From Aquicella sp964527435 (lineage in GTDB: Bacteria; Pseudomonadota; Gammaproteobacteria; DSM-16500), in assembly GCA_964527435.1 (NCBI GenBank), contig CAZGPP010000001.1, forward strand, positions 124,001 through 188,000: a DNA stretch of 64,000 nucleotides, read 5' to 3'. Position 1 is the first letter of the stretch; every line of letters begins with the position of its first letter. Shown here in pieces: positions 16,228 through 26,400 of this stretch. The notes under the pieces are model-generated. The model did not search any database and was not told the DNA's origin. It saw only the letters and a program-made list of their open reading frames with translations. The translations under genes were made by a program, and so were the position numbers.

Positions 16228-17955
16228 TCAAGTCTGGCAACAATGATCGGACCCCGGCTTATCCGTCTTATCACTTTCCAAGACACATCCTGTCACCTCA
16301 TTGGGTCGAAACACCGTGCATCCTTTCAAGCCCGCCTCATACGCTTTGCTATAAACATCAGACAGTGAAGCGAAAGGAAAGTCCGCGGGTAAGTTAATTG
16401 TTTTAGAAATCGCATTATCAATATAAGGCTGCATCGCCGCTTGCACGGCAAGATGTTCATCAGGCGTCAAGGTGTCGGTGTCAACCCACGCAGGCGGCAT
16501 GTCTTTGTTTGTCTGGCGCCAGAGATGATAGGCATAATCTTCCACGCAAAATGCCTCAAGACTACCATCCAACTGTTTGACCTTACGATGATACGAAGCC
16601 TGAAAAATCGGCTCGATTCCATTTGAAATATTGTTTGCCAGTAAGCTAATCGTGCCAGCCGGTGCAATCGTATTGTGATGACTATTACGCACGCCGTATT
16701 TCTGTAAAGATTGCTGTATCACAGCATCGAGTGTTTGCACATATGCACCACGCAAATACTCAGGTTTGAATAATGGAAACACGGATTTTTCGCGCGCTAA
16801 TTCAATCGATGTCATCCACGTGACGGTCGCTACTTTTTCCATAATTTCACCGGCCAGCTTCACTGACGCGGCACTGCCATAAGGGATATTCAACATCACC
16901 AAGGCATCTGCAAGACCTGTCACACCAAGACCAATGCGCCGCGTTTGGTGCGCCATATTCTCCTGCGTTTGCAACGGATAATGTGACACATCAATCACGT
17001 CATCTAAAAACCGTGTCGCGATCACCGCCATTTCTTCGAGCATTGTCCAGTTTATTTTTGCCTGCGGCGTGAAAGGCGCTATGACAAATTGCGTCAAGTT
17101 CAAGGCGCCAAGATCACACGCACCGTATGCTGGGAGTGGAATCTCTCCGCAAGGATTCGTCGCGTAAATTTGCTCGGCATACCAAAGATTATTCATGCGA
17201 TTAATCGTGTCGCCGAATAATACGCCAGGCTCGGCATGATCGTAGGCATTACGAATAATTTTATCCCAGAGTTCGCGCGCCTTGAGCGTACGAAATACTT
17301 TGCCGCCAAACTGTAACGACCAATCGCCATCATGCTTGACCGCCTGCATAAACGCATCAGACACCATCACTGACACATTAAAATGCCTCAGTAATTTCGC
17401 ATCTGCCTTCGCCTCAATGAACGCTTCAATATCCGGGTGATCGCAAGCAAGCACTCCCATCATCGCACCGCGGCGCGCACCCGTGGACAACAAGACACCG
17501 CACATTGCATCCCAAATCTGCATAAACGACACCGGACCTGATGCTGGCATCCCCGTCGACCGCGCCAACTCACCCGCCGGTCGCAACACTGAAAAATCGT
17601 ACCCCACCCCACCGCCTTGCTGCAGGGTGAGCGCCCCTTCGCGCAACGCATCAAAAATCCCCAGCATGGAATCTTCAGCAATATTCATGACAAAGCAATT
17701 AAACAATGTCACCGAATGGCTCGTCCCCGCGCCGGCCAAAATTCGCCCGCCCGGCAGAAATTTGAAATCCTCAAGCGCCCCATAAAATTGGCGCTCCCAC
17801 TGCTGACGCACGCCTGGCTCTTCCGCTAGTGCGATCGTCCGCGCCACACGGCGCCAGGTATCGTCGAGCGACCCATCCACCGCCTTACCATTCTCATGGT
17901 AGCGGTATTTCATCTCCCAGATGGTCTGTGCAATTTTTTGGTTAAAGAGTGCCAT
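16228..17955 (-). CDS. nrdJ: Adenosylcobalamin-dependent (class II) ribonucleotide reductase
   Basis: NrdJ reduces ribonucleotides to deoxyribonucleotides using adenosylcobalamin as radical source, so it needs vitamin B12 but no oxygen. The 575-residue protein shows the class II segments FLPGGRILAGAG, TLFNCFVMNIAEDSM, LTLQQGGGVGYDF, the ATNPCGEIPLPAYGACDLG active-site loop and the radical-site region. It ends with a cysteine pair (HCCQT) that probably serves as the redox-active tail. The ATG at 17955 has a perfect GGAGG six bases upstream; a longer reading frame exists but lacks this. It is divergent from groES. Confidence 0.95.
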   Translation of the reverse strand: MALFNQKIAQTIWEMKYRYHENGKAVDGSLDDTWRRVARTIALAEEPGVRQQWERQFYGALEDFKFLPGGRILAGAGTSHSVTLFNCFVMNIAEDSMLGIFDALREGALTLQQGGGVGYDFSVLRPAGELARSTGMPASGPVSFMQIWDAMCGVLLSTGARRGAMMGVLACDHPDIEAFIEAKADAKLLRHFNVSVMVSDAFMQAVKHDGDWSLQFGGKVFRTLKARELWDKIIRNAYDHAEPGVLFGDTINRMNNLWYAEQIYATNPCGEIPLPAYGACDLGALNLTQFVIAPFTPQAKINWTMLEEMAVIATRFLDDVIDVSHYPLQTQENMAHQTRRIGLGVTGLADALVMLNIPYGSAASVKLAGEIMEKVATVTWMTSIELAREKSVFPLFKPEYLRGAYVQTLDAVIQQSLQKYGVRNSHHNTIAPAGTISLLANNISNGIEPIFQASYHRKVKQLDGSLEAFCVEDYAYHLWRQTNKDMPPAWVDTDTLTPDEHLAVQAAMQPYIDNAISKTINLPADFPFASLSDVYSKAYEAGLKGCTVFRPNEVTGCVLESDKTDKPGSDHCCQT

Positions 17956-17971
17956 AAATCCTCCTATTTCT

Positions 17972-17977
17972 ATTATA
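17972..17977 (-). promoter_or_regulatory. Probable -10 box for nrdJ
   Basis: A perfect TATAAT on the minus strand sits 17 bases upstream of the nrdJ ATG, with GGAGG between. This leaves a very short leader, so the real start site or box may differ. No convincing -35 was found; two GCGGTTC direct repeats lie where it would be expected. Confidence 0.4.
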
Positions 17978-17978
17978 G

Positions 17979-18010
17979 CCCCTTGAACCGCCCGGAACCG
18001 CCCCAATATA
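17979..18010 (+). promoter_or_regulatory. Sigma-32-type heat-shock promoter of groES-groEL
   Basis: The -35 element reads CCCCTTGAA (ending at 17987) and the -10 reads CCCCAATATA (18001-18010), separated by 13 bases. This agrees with the sigma-32 consensus CCCTTGAA-N13/15-CCCCATNTA except near the end of the -10. It lies about 90 bases upstream of the groES ATG. No CIRCE repeat was found. Confidence 0.8.
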
Positions 18011-18097
18011 GGAATCAAACCCCATCACGGGGCCTATAACTGCTTGATCGCTTAACCATAAAAAATTTTTTAATTTATTGAAAAATGGAGAGAAAAC

Positions 18098-18397
18098 ATG
18101 AGCAATACTCCGAAGATTCGTCCTTTATCCGACCGAATCGTTGTTGAGCCAAAAGAAACCGAATCCAAATCCGCTGGCGGCATCGTCATCCCAGACACCG
18201 CAGACAAAGACAAGCCCATGCAGGGCACCGTTCTCGCTGTTGGCAACGGTAAATTCGTTGATGGCAAACTACAGCCACTCCAGGTCAAAGTTGGCGACAA
18301 AATTCTGTTCGGCAAATACTCCGGCACCAACGTCAAATTCAGCGACAAGGAATTCCTGGTCATGCGTGAAGAAGACGTCATGGGCGTTCTTGAGTAA
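18098..18397 (+). CDS. groES: Co-chaperonin GroES
   Basis: GroES caps the GroEL folding chamber. The 99-residue protein has the N-terminal IRPLSDRIVVEP, the mobile-loop region ESKSAGGIVIP and the end EEDVMGVLE typical of the family. It is preceded by GGAGAG and followed after 43 bases by groEL. The pair would be heat-shock inducible through the promoter upstream. Confidence 0.98.
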   Translation: MSNTPKIRPLSDRIVVEPKETESKSAGGIVIPDTADKDKPMQGTVLAVGNGKFVDGKLQPLQVKVGDKILFGKYSGTNVKFSDKEFLVMREEDVMGVLE

Positions 18398-18440
18398 TCA
18401 CTAAGAATTATTAACAAATTTATAATGAGAGGAAATTAAC

Positions 18441-20093
18441 ATGGGTGCAAAAGAATTACGCTTTAGCGAAGATGCCCGTCAGCTGATGCTGTCAGGCGTT
18501 CATGATCTTGCCAATGCTGTGCAAATCACCATGGGCCCACGCGGCCGCAACGTGGTGATCGACAAAGCCTACGGCGCGCCACTAGTCACCAAAGACGGCG
18601 TCACCGTTGCAAAAGAAATTGAATTCAAAGACAAGTTCAAAAACATGGGCGCGCAAATGTTGAAAGAAGTGGCTTCACGCTCTTCTGATGAAGCAGGCGA
18701 CGGCACCACCACCGCTACCGTTTTAGGTCGTCAGATTTTTGCTGAAGGCTTGAAATTAGTGGTCGCTGGTTACGACCCAATGGACTTAAAACGTGGCATC
18801 GACAAAGCGGTTGCTCACGCTGTTGAACAACTGAAAAGCTTATCCGTTCCTTGCAAAGATGATAAATCCATCGCGCAAGTCGGCACCATCTCCGCTAACT
18901 CCGACGAACAGATTGGTAAGATCATTGCTGACGCCATGAGCAAAGTTGGCAAAGAAGGCGTGATCACCGTTGAAGAAGGCTCAGGCTTACAAAACGAATT
19001 AGACGTTGTGGAAGGTATGCAGTTCGATCGTGGTTACCTCTCCCCATACTTCGTGACCAACCAAGCTAGCATGTCTGTCGAACTCGACAACCCTTATCTC
19101 TTAATCACCGACAAGAAAATTTCCTCGATTCGTGACATGCTCCCAACCCTGGAAGCCGTGGCTAAATCAGGTCGTCCACTCGTGATTATTGCTGAAGATG
19201 TCGAAGGCGAAGCCTTGGCAACACTGGTTGTGAACCACATGCGCGGCATCGTGCGCGTTTGCGCCGTGAAAGCCCCAGGCTTTGGCGATCGTCGTAAAGA
19301 AATGTTACAAGACATCGCTGTCGTCACAAATGGCCAGGTTGTGTCTGAAGATGTCGGTCGCAAGCTTGAAACCACACAGTTAACCGATTTGGGTTCAGCA
19401 AAACGCGTTCACATCACCAAAGACAACACCACCATCATTGATGGTTCCGGTGAAAAGAATCACATCCAGGAACGCATCACCATGTTAAGAGCGCGTGTTG
19501 ATGAAACCAGCTCCGACTACGATCGCGAAAAATTACAAGAACGTATTGCCAAGTTAGCGGGCGGCGTTGCCGTAATTAAAGTGGGTGCAGCCTCCGAAAT
19601 CGAAATGAAAGAAAAGAAAGCGCGCGTTGAAGATGCACTCAATGCAACACGTGCTGCAGTGGAAGAAGGCGTGGTACCGGGTGGCGGCGTGGCACTGATT
19701 CGCGTGATGCAATCTCTGCAAAACGTGAAGGGTGACAACGAAGCGCAATCCGTTGGCGTACAGTTAATTGCTCGTGCGTTACAAGCGCCAATGCGTCAAA
19801 TCGTTAGCAACGCAGGTTACGAAGCTTCTGTTGTGTTGAACAAAATTACCGAAAACAAAGGTAACTATGGCTTCAACGCGGCAACCGGCGAATACGGCGA
19901 CATGCTGGAAATGGGAATTCTGGATCCAACCAAAGTGACACGTACAGCACTGCAACAAGCAGCATCGGTTGCTGGCATGATGATCACCACGGAATGCATG
20001 ATCACCGAACTGCCGAAAGAAGAATCCGCTGCTGGCGGCCATGGCGACATGGGCGGCATGGGTGGAATGGGCGGTATGGGCGGCATGATGTAA
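18441..20093 (+). CDS. groEL: Chaperonin GroEL
   Basis: GroEL is the 60-kDa chaperonin that folds proteins in an ATP-driven ring. The 550-residue product has the ATP-binding DGTTTATVLG, VGTISANSD and VPGGGVALIR, and the C-terminal glycine-methionine repeat (GGMGGMGGMGGMM). It follows groES with GAGAGGAAA before the ATG, and is ended by a strong terminator. Confidence 0.99.
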   Translation: MGAKELRFSEDARQLMLSGVHDLANAVQITMGPRGRNVVIDKAYGAPLVTKDGVTVAKEIEFKDKFKNMGAQMLKEVASRSSDEAGDGTTTATVLGRQIFAEGLKLVVAGYDPMDLKRGIDKAVAHAVEQLKSLSVPCKDDKSIAQVGTISANSDEQIGKIIADAMSKVGKEGVITVEEGSGLQNELDVVEGMQFDRGYLSPYFVTNQASMSVELDNPYLLITDKKISSIRDMLPTLEAVAKSGRPLVIIAEDVEGEALATLVVNHMRGIVRVCAVKAPGFGDRRKEMLQDIAVVTNGQVVSEDVGRKLETTQLTDLGSAKRVHITKDNTTIIDGSGEKNHIQERITMLRARVDETSSDYDREKLQERIAKLAGGVAVIKVGAASEIEMKEKKARVEDALNATRAAVEEGVVPGGGVALIRVMQSLQNVKGDNEAQSVGVQLIARALQAPMRQIVSNAGYEASVVLNKITENKGNYGFNAATGEYGDMLEMGILDPTKVTRTALQQAASVAGMMITTECMITELPKEESAAGGHGDMGGMGGMGGMGGMM

Positions 20094-20114
20094 GCTGCGC
20101 TTCGCGCAAAAAAC

Positions 20115-20147
20115 AAAAACCCCGCTGCATGGCGGGGTTTTTTTTAT
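20115..20147 (+). terminator. Rho-independent terminator after groEL
   Basis: An 11-bp stem (AAAAACCCCGC at 20115-20125, loop TGCATG, GCGGGGTTTTT at 20132-20142) followed by more T residues ends the groESL operon. Confidence 0.92.
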
Positions 20148-20467
20148 TCTAGAATTTCCACCCGCGCGCCTCCACGTCATATCGCGCTCACAATAAATGG
20201 TCACGACAAATCAATCAGTTACAAATCCTTACTTTCCAGCCACTTGCCTCTAGCCCTTGCTTATACCCATAAAATCATGGCTATACAAAAAAATGGCGAA
20301 TTGCCATCACTCTTAAAAATATCGACTAAACTTAAGATAGAAAGCGAACCTAATGAAACAACAATAAAAATCAGGGTGCTTTTAACAAAGTAGACGTTAA
20401 TGATTTTTTAATATTAGCCGGCCAAACTCAAAGTAAGAGCTTGTGTGACGCAATGGGAGCTAATGCA
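20148..20467. other. AT-rich gap upstream of the giant gene
   Basis: This 320-bp gap has no convincing gene. A 38-codon reading frame from an ATG near 20278 lacks a ribosome-binding site and I do not call it. The downstream half is rich in A and T and must contain the promoter of the giant gene; TAATAT at 20409-20414 could be a -10, but no properly spaced -35 was seen. Two CTTAA motifs occur 19 bases apart, which does not match the spacing of PmrA boxes known to control effector genes in Legionella and Coxiella. Confidence 0.4.
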
Positions 20468-23400
20468 ATGTCGCAAAACAGAACAAACAATAAAGGCACA
20501 TTACCTTCGAAGGATCAAATTGGTCATTACGCGATTAAACGACCCGAATTAGAAGAGGGCAACCCAGTCAATATGCTAAGCATCGCGGGAGACAGCGATG
20601 AAGCACTAGCTAACGAGGCTGCGAAAATGTTAGGCGAGGAAGGTTGCGCAGCATTATACGATGGCGTCAGTCACGAACCATCACGCGTTGCCCGAGAAAA
20701 GTTTTTAGAAATCCTCCAACAAGTCTTAGAGGATGAAGAAAAAGATTATCGAGGTGACACAGGCAACCCAGAGAAAGATGCCATCGCAATAGAAAAACTT
20801 CTCGGTTCAGATGGTCTGAAAGCCTACAAGGCAGCGATTGAAGAAGAGCGCAATAGTCGAGAATACCGCACGGCGGTTTTTTTACGTTCCACCAAAAAAT
20901 ATCCTGGGCCCACGTGGAAAGAAAGATTATATCTCTGGATAGGTGGACCGTCCGCTTCTGGAAAATCGTACGGCGCTGATCTCATCATCAGAAAAATCAC
21001 CGACGATAACATACTAGACAATGACCCCAGTAATCGTGACGGTAATTTCATTGTTGCCATTGATGGTGGCGTTGAGCGCGAAGTTTCGCAGATGCGTAAA
21101 CTGGTCTTACAAGTTGCTTTAAAGAAAGGCTATCCCGGTATTTTGGATTTACACGACAACACCAAGCTCAACGCCAAAAAACATGTTGAGCAAGCCGCGC
21201 TGACAGCAAAGATGAATATCGTTGTCCCTGAAACGTTTTCTATCCCTTGGACCAAAAGAAATGTTGGCAAACATGACGCTAAAGATTGCAAAGAAATATT
21301 TGCGGAAGTCATCGGCAGACCTGGCCACGACGAAGACTTTCGACAAGGCGTTGCTCGAATGGGGAATGGCCGCGCGTGGCTAATGAAATATGGAATGAAC
21401 AATGTGAGTGACGACCCGATTGACATCAACAGCTATTCACTCCCATGTGAATCCAAACAGTATCAGGGGCAATATTTCAAAAACGGGCTGGAGGGCTCGG
21501 CGACTGCACGAAAATATTACCAAAATCTTTTCGCTAACAAGCACAGCAATATTTACATCAGCTTACAAAATTCACTGATTTTTGTTCGAGAGGATAAAAC
21601 AAACAATAAATGGGTCCAATGTACCGCAGACTATCGCGGCGAAGCTGTCAAAATACCTGCCGAGGATTTCCAAAAATGGGAAAGCGCCGTTGCGAAAGAT
21701 CCTTCGCTAAATCTAAAGGCCTGGATGAAACAGCGTTCCCTGACACCCGGCACTATCCAGATCAAATATGGTCAACACTCCAAGCAAAAGATGCTTATCA
21801 ATGAGCTGAATGAATTAGGGGTTACGCTAGATTTCCTTCACGAGGACGTTCGCATATTATTTAAGTCCGCACTCTCACCACAAAACAACACCAACGAGCG
21901 CAAAGAAAGGCTGCGACATATATTCGACAGGCGCTACGATGAATACGCTAAACTCCTGATATTCATCACGCAGGAATTGTCTCGCCTCACTAACACTCCA
22001 CTTGATCCTGAATCGGTGGCAGTCGTCGCTAACATGCAACACAGCATTCGCACCATTCATGCAGCCCTCAACGCAACGGGCGAATGGCTAGACAAAGACT
22101 GGCTGCCATTGCCCAACATCGTCCCGACAAATAATTTCACCGAAACTCGACAGTTACTCTTTGATATCAATAAATTGCTAGCTAAGTTGAGCTACCTACC
22201 CGCTAAAGAAGAATTTGAGCGCATTCTCAACAATCAAATCATTGTAGATATAAGATTGAATAACCCGATTTCTTTCACTCCAGAGAAAAAAGAAGAATTA
22301 GGTTCTCTCTGCGCGCAATTAAAAGAATATGCGATAAGCTTACAGAGTTTTTTTTCACTCGATGATGATTACAATAATGATCATCCAACACTGGAAAACA
22401 TTCTGGAAATTCTCTCAAAACTCGAACCAACTATCCAAACCCTGACGCCAATCATTGCGGATCAATCAACAATCAGCTCTGATAACGAATATGCCTCTGC
22501 TATCGAGGATGATTCGACGCCCACTTCGTCAAACGACGAGGATGCAAATTTAGTTATCAGCCCGCCTCCCGCTAGACCCGCTACGGTGCCGGCGATCATC
22601 CCGATGCGCGACGATCCATTGGGATTTCACGAATTTATTCGTGCTGTCATGGCCAAACAGGAGCAAGGCCACCCCTGCCTCGAAGAAGTGCAGGCCTGTT
22701 TCAGCAAAGATAATCGATCGTTTATTTTTAAAAATATGAATCGCATCAACCAATTCAAACAGATTTACGATCAATCCACTATTTTGATGTCGAAAGCAAT
22801 TATCGAATACGATAAAAAATCGTTCCTTGGTATTAACATGGATGAATTCTACGGCAACAAAGGAGAGCAATTCAAAAATGCAGAAAGATCACCAACGATC
22901 GCCCCTGTTGCTCCGGGTTTCAACCGTCTCTCCAACTTCGTTAAATTGAATGTTTTCTCTTCGACTGACACCAAAGATATCGCTTTCGCGATTAATTACT
23001 GGATCAATGTTGCCTATGAGTGCGCATTTAACCCGAATCTAAAGGATTTGCAAGGCGCCAACGCCATCGTCGCAGCACTGAATAATTCAGCGATTGCACC
23101 CATTCTGAAGGCCTATCAAGATCAGCTGTTAATCCCAGAGACCAGCCGGGCGCGATTCGAGCAATTGAACAACCTATTCGATCCTGCTCGTAACAACAAA
23201 AATCAAAAAGAAATGCTAGCCAATCATCCTAACGCTATTCCTTATATTGGCCTTATGTTGTCGACCAGAGAATTCACTAAACAACCCGAACTACTTCATC
23301 GAGAAACGGAAAGTTTACGAGCACGCCAGGCTGATATTCTGCGCTCACCGATATCAGCACCAGGCACACCAGTACTCAACCTGACTGCTGGAAATAATCC

Positions 23401-26400
23401 CGTCACAGCAGACTCCAATCTAGTTGATGCTTCCATATACGATATTTTCCATAAAATTGCCCCCAAAGATTCATCAGGCAAGCGCGTCTTTCCTTCGCAC
23501 ACAAAACTTGCCAAGCAACTATTGCTCATCTCACCAGATAACGCTGACGCGATTACTCCGCCAGCAAGCGCTCCTCTCTTCGCAGCAAGCCCGAGTGAAC
23601 GCAAATATCCACCATTTCAATATCACCTTCCAGCGAATAATGCTTACGTTAACAAAATATATCATCTGCTCATAGAAGGTCGCTATCAGGTTACCGAACA
23701 GGACAATCTTCCAGGTGTGATCAATCTTGACAGCGCTGTTCATCAGTTGATGAAGTTAAACATCGCTGACTCAACACACTCACTTTTAAATATTCCTCCT
23801 TACGTTAGATGTCTTGCCTTGGCACATTACATCGTCGTAAATAAACTTGCCTCACCGAATAAAGCTGAAAAATGGTTAGCTCTCTTCTTAAAAGAGCTGA
23901 CACCCGAAGAGACAGAAACCTATAAAAATTTCATCGCTTCGATTCCTGAATTTGATCGTAAGTTCAACGCTGATTTCGATCCTGTGCCGTACCGGAATTT
24001 CCTCAAGGTAAAAGCAAAAGAGCGATACGAATCGGATTTGAATTTAGTCATGAGCGATGACGAGTACAATGTATTAATTAATCATATTGACACACTTACC
24101 AAAGCTCAGCCCCTTGAAATGATTGAGGCCTATCTGGACACAGACGCTGCCGCTCACCAACAAATTACTGACGACCTTGGCATGCTTCTTCCTTACTTAT
24201 CAAGCGAAGAACAGCAAGAGATTGCCAATGCGAAGTCTATCTTTAATCTCGAGCCACAGATAGATATCCATGTAAAATATCGAAACAATCTACCCGCTCT
24301 CATCATGGCCCAAGAGAAAGCCAGTGACATTGATTCGGATTCATTCAAAAGACTTTGTCATGCCATTCTTCACGCCAAAGACAGCAGAGCATTAGCCGCA
24401 CTCGGACCGTATATTAATCTGACTACAGAGGAGCGCGAAAAGCTTGAAGCAGATGTCCATAGATTACAGGAATCATCTTTACCCGTAGAAGACCGTGCGT
24501 CCCTCAAACAGGCTTATGATCATTTCGATCTCACAACACTGAACTCACTCAGAGAAAAATATGCTTATCGTCTCAACGCACCGGATCTCACTCAGCAGTA
24601 TCGCGAAGAGAATGTTGATATTTACCAATACCCAGAACAAAAACAACCACCACACAACAAAGATGACACGCTCACCATCGGTGACTTACACGCGAGCGGA
24701 ATGAAGTTTATATATTTTCTCGCCAAACACGACATCATTGATATCACGCGAGAAGACTACGCAAAATTAGCGGCCATTTATCAAAGACACTTGGCATACT
24801 ATGAGATTTACAATGTTTCTGCGCTTTACGCTAAAGAAATTTCTGTACTCAGCAAAAATATCAAACACTATACTAATCTCCTTAATCAAAATGTTAAAAA
24901 GCTAGCTGACGACCATGGCATCGAATTTTCTATCATTGGTCTTTCGAACAGAAATTTTCGTGAAAATCTTGATAACGAAATAACGACTATCTCAAGCCAA
25001 ATTGTTGAGCTACGCAACGAATTACACACCCTTAAATCTAACAACCCAGCCTCCAATCAACAACAAATCGCTATCATTGAAAAGAAAATTAGCGAGCGCG
25101 TTGCTACCAGAGCCATCTACACATCCTTCCAAAATTTATTGCAAGACGAAAAGCAATTATACGAGGCCGATGCCAATAAAAAAGCTAACGACGCGCTCCT
25201 CAATGCTCCCGATCAAAAGCAAGCGATTAAAGCTGATATACAAGCATTCGACGCCATTCTTGCTAAGGTGAAGGTTGTTAATCCAACCAATATCCGTTTA
25301 ATCGGCGACGAGCTGAGTGACAGAGGCGCCAATGATTACTTCGTTCTTGAAATTTTACGCAAACTTGACAGCGGCCATTGCCGCACTGAGATCATGCTCT
25401 CTAATCACAGCGTCGCCTTCTTGGATGCACACGAAAGAAATAATAGCCGCGAAATCGAAATGCTCGGCCATCAACAAGCTAATTCAAGCTACATGTTACA
25501 GAAAGCCGTGACCGATGGCAGCATCACCCAAAATGCCGTAAATAGAGCGATCAACGAAAACTATAAGCCCAAATTAAAAATTGTCAGCTACAGCCTTAAT
25601 GCCGATAGATCGGGCATTAACCTCTATAGCCATGCCCCGATTGATATTGCTGTCATTCAGGCAATGGCGAATAAATTAGGCATCGCGTACAACGATACCT
25701 CTCCCGCGTTACTGGCTTACACCATCGACATGATCAATGAAAAATTTCAGGAATACGTTAGTCGCGGCGAAGCACACAAACTTTATACGATTGGCGATCC
25801 GAATAGCGATCCAGCAGAGAAGCTGAACAATCCTTTCAATTTCGCGATGTGGAATCGTAATTATGCCATGCTTGATCGGCCGGATTATCACCCGCAGCAC
25901 CATTACGCGATCAGCTACACTCACGGCCACGATCCAGTTGGGGTCAACAACCGCTATATTCATAATCTGGATAACAGTCTGGCTAAAGTCGTTGTTAGCG
26001 GAGGGAGAGGAGCAGCCACCACAAACCACAGCGGCACTTACACCATGACACACACGACTGGCACACCGTTAACACTCGAAGAAAGAAAGGCCTGTGATAA
26101 ATTAATTAGCCCAGTCAATATAGAGCGCCTCGAAGCATCTGTCACAATCTTCCATCAACAAGCACAAACTATTTTGGCGCAGCAACCCACCAATCCTGAA
26201 CTTGAGCTATTAGCCACCACTCAAGCGTCATTGCGTCAACGTATCGCTAAACTTGAGTATCAGGAAAATGGTCCTACTGAAAAATCGGCGGCGCTGTCTC
26301 AGTTAGTGGACATTGAAATACGCAAGCCGGTCATCGCCCCGCCCGAAAAAAGTCTGCTGAGTGATCTTAAAAATCTTAATGGTACGTTAGTCGATATTAA

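Noticed and set aside
18001..18014. NrdR box (CCCCAATATAGG) between nrdJ and groES
   Set aside because: The core has some resemblance to the NrdR consensus but is single, whereas NrdR sites come in pairs; it is better explained as the sigma-32 -10 element.
20310..20335. PmrA box upstream of the giant effector candidate
   Set aside because: Two CTTAA motifs are present but 19 bases apart instead of the 11-base period of the known PmrA site.
20278..20394. 38-codon reading frame in the gap before the giant gene
   Set aside because: No ribosome-binding site, no signal peptide and no recognisable pattern.
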